Shown in pieces: positions 59,721 to 64,000 of a stretch of 64,000 nt of DNA (position 1 is its first letter; every line of letters starts with the position of its first letter). Source of the DNA: Prosapia bicincta (taxonomy: Eukaryota; Arthropoda; Insecta; Hemiptera; Cercopidae); NCBI GenBank assembly GCA_036971475.1, contig JBAIZL010000062.1, positions 316,001-380,000 of the forward strand, read 5' to 3'. Under the pieces are notes generated by a model that saw only the letters and a list, made by a program, of their open reading frames with translations, did no database searches and was not told the origin of the DNA. The translations under genes were made by a program, and so were the position numbers.

Positions 59721-61222
59721 GACGCCTTTCATCAATGTGACATTGGTATTCTCAAGAACTTCTGGTTGACTTGTCTTAACTGTTGGCTATGATCGTAGCT
59801 CTTGAGTATACCAATATATTACATTCAGGACGGGCTTCGAGCTCATTGTTTTTTAAAAATTAATGAAATGTATGTACATTAATACATAAATAAAAAAGAA
59901 GAAAATTTTCATCTAAAAATGTTATATAGACAAACAGAGAGAGAGAGAGAGAGAGAAGTAACTCAATTAAATTTTTGTTTTGCTGAGTAAGAATTGACTT
60001 TAAAAAATGTTTGTGTATATAATACTGGTTTTTATACATATTGTTATTTTAGACATGGAAAAATAAGAGTTATTTCTATTCACATCTAGATATCTTTACT
60101 CCAATAGTTTTACTAAAGAAATGTTTTGTTTACAAAAGCAACACGTGTTTGCCCCCACAGTTAAGCGCCACCTAATATCCTCGTCACGTCATTAACCCTT
60201 TCTTCAAGACACCTTCCAAAGACTTATCTCTTACTACACATTTACATGGTTCACTTTCTAATCTCGGAGTTTGCGCCACAATACCAAAATAAAATGATCT
60301 ATCTAGCGATGATCACTGTCAGGAGTAGCTTCTCCAGATAGCCGTTTGAAACTTGGTATAATAATATAAAATAGCTAATATATAATGCAACTGTAACGCT
60401 TTATTTGATTACGGTTAAATTTTTCAAGCTAAATAGAGAATAAAATCATTTAAAATCCACAACTGTGCAACAATACCATTATTAAAATAATGCGTTGTCG
60501 AAGAATCCCGAGTCGCACAGGCCTCTTGCATGCCTTTAATTGTATCGGACGAGAGAAGTGACAAGACTTCGTGATTGCTGCTCCTTCTGGCCACGGAATT
60601 CTTTCCCCAAGCATAACTATCGCGAATTACCAAACTCGCGGCGCGGCGGGAGCATTTATCGCACGATCAGACACGTTAAACGATCTTCACTGATCTAGCG
60701 TCGGGGGCACAATGTTAAGTCAATTATTCGAACATTCCGAGTGAATCGAGGTCAAAGCTAACGACGGATAAATGTTTTACAGTAAACGTTTTCCGAATGG
60801 ATTAATTCTCGTGTGGATTTATACATCCTCACTTTCGCTACTATATTATTTTATAGTTCTTAATTTAGACACAGAATCTCTATATTTCAACACGTACACT
60901 ATAAACACATGGTGTCTGGCCATCAGGGAAACGAAGGTGTGAGGATCGTCTGAAATGTCTGAATGTTTGCTTTTAGCTACATATTTACATCATATATAGC
61001 TACATGGCTATATATTCAGATCAGTTTTATTCGATCAATTTCTATTATTAATTGTATCCACCCTCCAAACAACAAATGGACCGTTGGACAACTCAAGTTC
61101 AGGGCTCAGGCTTCGTCTGTTCTGTCTCTCTTGAATCATTTTTCATTTCATTGGCATAAAGTTGGATTTTAAAAACTTTTCACTATATTCCCGTATTAAT
61201 TAAGCGGTACAACAAATAGAAT
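59721..61222. other. Unique spacer before the last array
   Basis: About 1.5 kb of mixed sequence, with a (GA)n run near 59936-59956 and a GC-richer patch at 60480-60720. gtaagaattgactttaaaaa at 59988 matches the end of family A and may be a short relic. ORFs of 69 codons on both strands have no recognisable domain. Confidence 0.45.
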
Positions 61223-64000
61223 CTTGTTCAGTGTTCTTGATGTCTGTCTACATCACCAAGTATAATTGGTTTTGCAGTATTGCTGACTTGTTCAGTGTTC
61301 TTGATGTCTTTCTACATCGTCAAGTATAATTGGGTTTGCTGTATTGCTGACTTGTTCAGTGTTCTTGATGTCTGTCTACATCACCAAGTATAATTGGTTT
61401 TGCAGTAGTAGTATTGCTGACTCGTTCAGTGTTCTTGATGTCTTTCTACATCACCAAGTATAATTGGTTTTTCAGTAGTAGTATTGCTGACTCGTTCAGT
61501 GTTCTTGATGTCTGTCTATATCACCAAGTATAATTGGTTTTGCAGTAGTAGTATTGCTGACTCGTTCAGTGTTCTTGATTTCTGTCTACATCACCAAGTA
61601 TAATTGGTTTTGCAGTAGTAGTATTGCTGACTCGTTCAGTGTTCTTGATGTCTGTCTACATCACCAAGTATAATTGGTTTTGCAGTAGTAGTATTGCTGA
61701 CTCGTTCAGTGTTCTTGATGTCTGTCTACATCACCAAGTATAATTGGTTTTGCAGTAGTAGTATTGCTGACTCGTTCAGTGTTCTTGATGTCTGTCTACA
61801 TCACCAAGTATAATTGGTTTTGCAGTAGTAGTATTGCTGACTCGTTCAGTGTTCTTGATGTCTGTCTACATCACCAAGTATAATTGGTTTTGCAGTAGTA
61901 GTATTGCTGACTCGTTCAGTGTTCTTGATGTCTGTCTACATCACCAAGTATAATTGGTTTTGCAGTAGTAGTATTGCTGACTCGTTCAGTGTTCTTGATG
62001 TCTGTCTACATCACCAAGTATAATTGGCTTTGCAGTAGTAGTATTGCTGACTCGTTCAGTGTTCTTGATGTCTGTCTACATCACCAAGTATAATTGGTTT
62101 TGCAGTAGTAGTATTGCTGACTCGTTCAGTGTTCTTGATGTCTGTCTACATCACCAAGTATAATTGGTTTTGCAGTAGTAGTATTGCTGACTCGTTCAGT
62201 GTTCTTGATGTCTGTCTACATCACCAAGTATAATTGGTTTTGCAGTAGTAGTATTGCTGACTCGTTCAGTGTTCTTGATGTCTTTCTACATCGTCAAGTA
62301 TAATTGGTTTTGCAGTAGTAGTATTGCTGACTCGTTCAGTGTTCTTGATGTCTGTCTACATCACCAAGTATAATTGGTTTTGCAGTAGTAGTATTGCTGA
62401 CTCGTTCAGTGTTCTTGATGTCTGTCTACATCACCAAGTATAATTGGTTTTGCAGTAGTAGTATTGCTGACTCGTTCAGTGTTCTTGATGTCTGTCTACA
62501 TCACCAAGTATAATTGGTTTTGCAGTAGTAGTATTGCTGACTCGTTCAGTGTTCTTGATGTCTGTCTACATCACCAAGTATAATTGGTTTTGCAGTAGTA
62601 GTATTGCTGACTCGTTCAGTGTTCTTGATGTCTGTCTACATCACCAAGTATAATTGGTTTTGCAGTAGTAGTATTGCTGACTCGTTCAGTGTTCTTGATG
62701 TCTGTCTACATCACCAAGTATAATTGGTTTTGCAGTAGTAGTATTGCTGACTCGTTCAGTGTTCTTGATGTCTGTCTACATCACCAAGTATAATTGGCTT
62801 TGCAGTAGTAGTATTGCTGACTCGTTCAGTGTTCTTGATGTCTGTCTATATCACCAAGTATAATTGGTTTTGCAGTAGTAGTATTGCTGACTCGTTCAGT
62901 GTTCTTGATGTCTGTCTACATCACCAAGTATAATTGGTTTTGCAGTAGTAGTATTGCTGACTTGTTCAGTGTTCTTGATGTCTGTCTACATCACCAAGTA
63001 TAATTGGTTTTGCAGTAGTAGTATTGCTGACTCGTTCAGTGTTCTTGATGTCTGTCTACATCACCAAGTATAATTGGCTTTGCAGTAGTAGTATTGCTGA
63101 CTCGTTCAGTGTTCTTGATGTCTGTCTACATCACCAAGTATAATTGGTTTTGCAGTAGTAGTATTGCTGACTCGTTCAGTGTTCTTGATGTCTGTCTACA
63201 TCACCAAGTATAATTGGTTTTGCAGTAGTAGTATTGCTGACTTGTTCAGTGTTCTTGATGTCTGTCTACATCACCAAGTATAATTGGTTTTGCAGTAGTA
63301 GTATTGCTGACTCGTTCAGTGTTCTTGATGTCTGTCTACATCACCAAGTATAATTGGTTTTGCAGTAGTAGTATTGCTGACTCGTTCAGTGTTCTTGATG
63401 TCTGTCTACATCACCAAGTATAATTGGTTTTGCAGTAGTAGTATTGCTGACTCGTTCAGTGTTCTTGATGTCTGTCTACATCACCAAGTATAATTGGTTT
63501 TGCAGTAGTAGTATTGCTGACTCGTTCAGTGTTCTTGATGTCTGTCTACATCACCAAGTATAATTGGTTTTGCAGTAGTAGTATTGCTGACTCGTTCAGT
63601 GTTCTTGATGTCTGTCTACATCACCAAGTATAATTGGTTTTGCAGTAGTAGTATTGCTGACTCGTTCAGTGTTCTTGATGTCTGTCTACATCACCAAGTA
63701 TAATTGGTTTTGCAGTAGTAGTATTGCTGACTCGTTCAGTGTTCTTGATGTCTGTCTACATCACCAAGTATAATTGGCTTTGCAGTAGTAGTATTGCTGA
63801 CTCGTTCAGTGTTCTTGATGTCTGTCTATATCACCAAGTATAATTGGTTTTGCAGTAGTAGTATTGCTGACTCGTTCAGTGTTCTTGATTTCTGTCTACA
63901 TCACCAAGTATAATTGGTTTTGCAGTAGTAGTATTGCTGACTCGTTCAGTGTTCTTGATGTCTGTCTACATCACCAAGTATAATTGGTTTTGCAGTAGTA
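61223..64000. repeat. 64/70-bp minisatellite array, about 40 copies, continues past the window
   Basis: The phrase gttcagtgttcttgatgtc begins units at 61223, 61287 and 61351 (64 bp apart), then every 70 bp from 61421 to the window end. The extra 6 bp is a duplicated gta pair (gcagtagtagtatt versus gcagtatt), so the amplified form arose by trinucleotide expansion in one unit. Variant ggctttgcag recurs at 62021, 62791, 63071 and 63771, and tctgtctatatcacc follows two of these. The pair tctata plus gatttctg at 61501-61571 recurs 2310 bp (33 units) later. The array runs off the end, so its true size is unknown. Confidence 0.96.

Overview
The window looks like intergenic or intronic DNA from an animal with a repeat-rich genome. 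An arthropod is my best guess, but nothing here settles the species. The background is AT-rich and full of (TA)n, (CA)n and (TG)n microsatellites. There are no operons, ribosome-binding sites or densely packed ORFs. The only convincing protein-coding sequence is two short exons with clean splice signals, each encoding one EF-hand calcium-binding motif: 11244-11338 (+) and 36211-36308 (-). They lie on opposite strands about 25 kb apart. Both enter in phase 0 and leave in phase 2, so they cannot be spliced directly to each other.

By estimate, about 60% of the window is tandem repeat. Seven unrelated arrays follow one another: 49-bp units (140-3128, 61 copies), 61-bp (4641-10130, 90 copies), 76-bp (about 16745-35246, roughly 240 copies), 17-bp (36842-38822, about 117 copies), 20-bp (about 41310-45318, about 200 copies), 71-bp (about 52720-54840, about 30 copies), and 64/70-bp (61223 to the window end, about 40 copies, continuing outside). 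The first two arrays show no net length change over 3 and 5.5 kb. Most arrays carry higher-order repeats, that is, blocks of several variant units copied as a group. Every long ORF in the window, including a 691-codon one, is a by-product of an array whose unit lacks stop codons.

Between the arrays are old mobile elements. At about 3125-3345 (-) there is a broken C-terminal end of a non-LTR retrotransposon polyprotein, and the 49-bp satellite appears to have grown out of its last codons. A dispersed non-autonomous family has at least six copies (10823-11100, 15480-15940, 40605-40840, 45500-45610, 48755-49420, about 50410-50510). A set of fold-back elements (13921-14058, 39440-39625, 52185-52410, 58100-58220, 58535-58700, 59590-59720) repeatedly carries a CTGANGA / hairpin / GAAA motif that resembles a hammerhead-ribozyme core, as known from Penelope-like retroelements. 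A possible tRNA-derived SINE, several short tandem duplications and two GC-richer possible transposon remnants complete the picture.

There is no multi-gene pathway to describe. The main points of interest are the probable birth of a satellite from a LINE tail, the hammerhead-like fold-back family, the hairpin-bearing satellite units with higher-order structure, and the opposed EF-hand exons, which may indicate a local inversion or a misassembly across the satellites.
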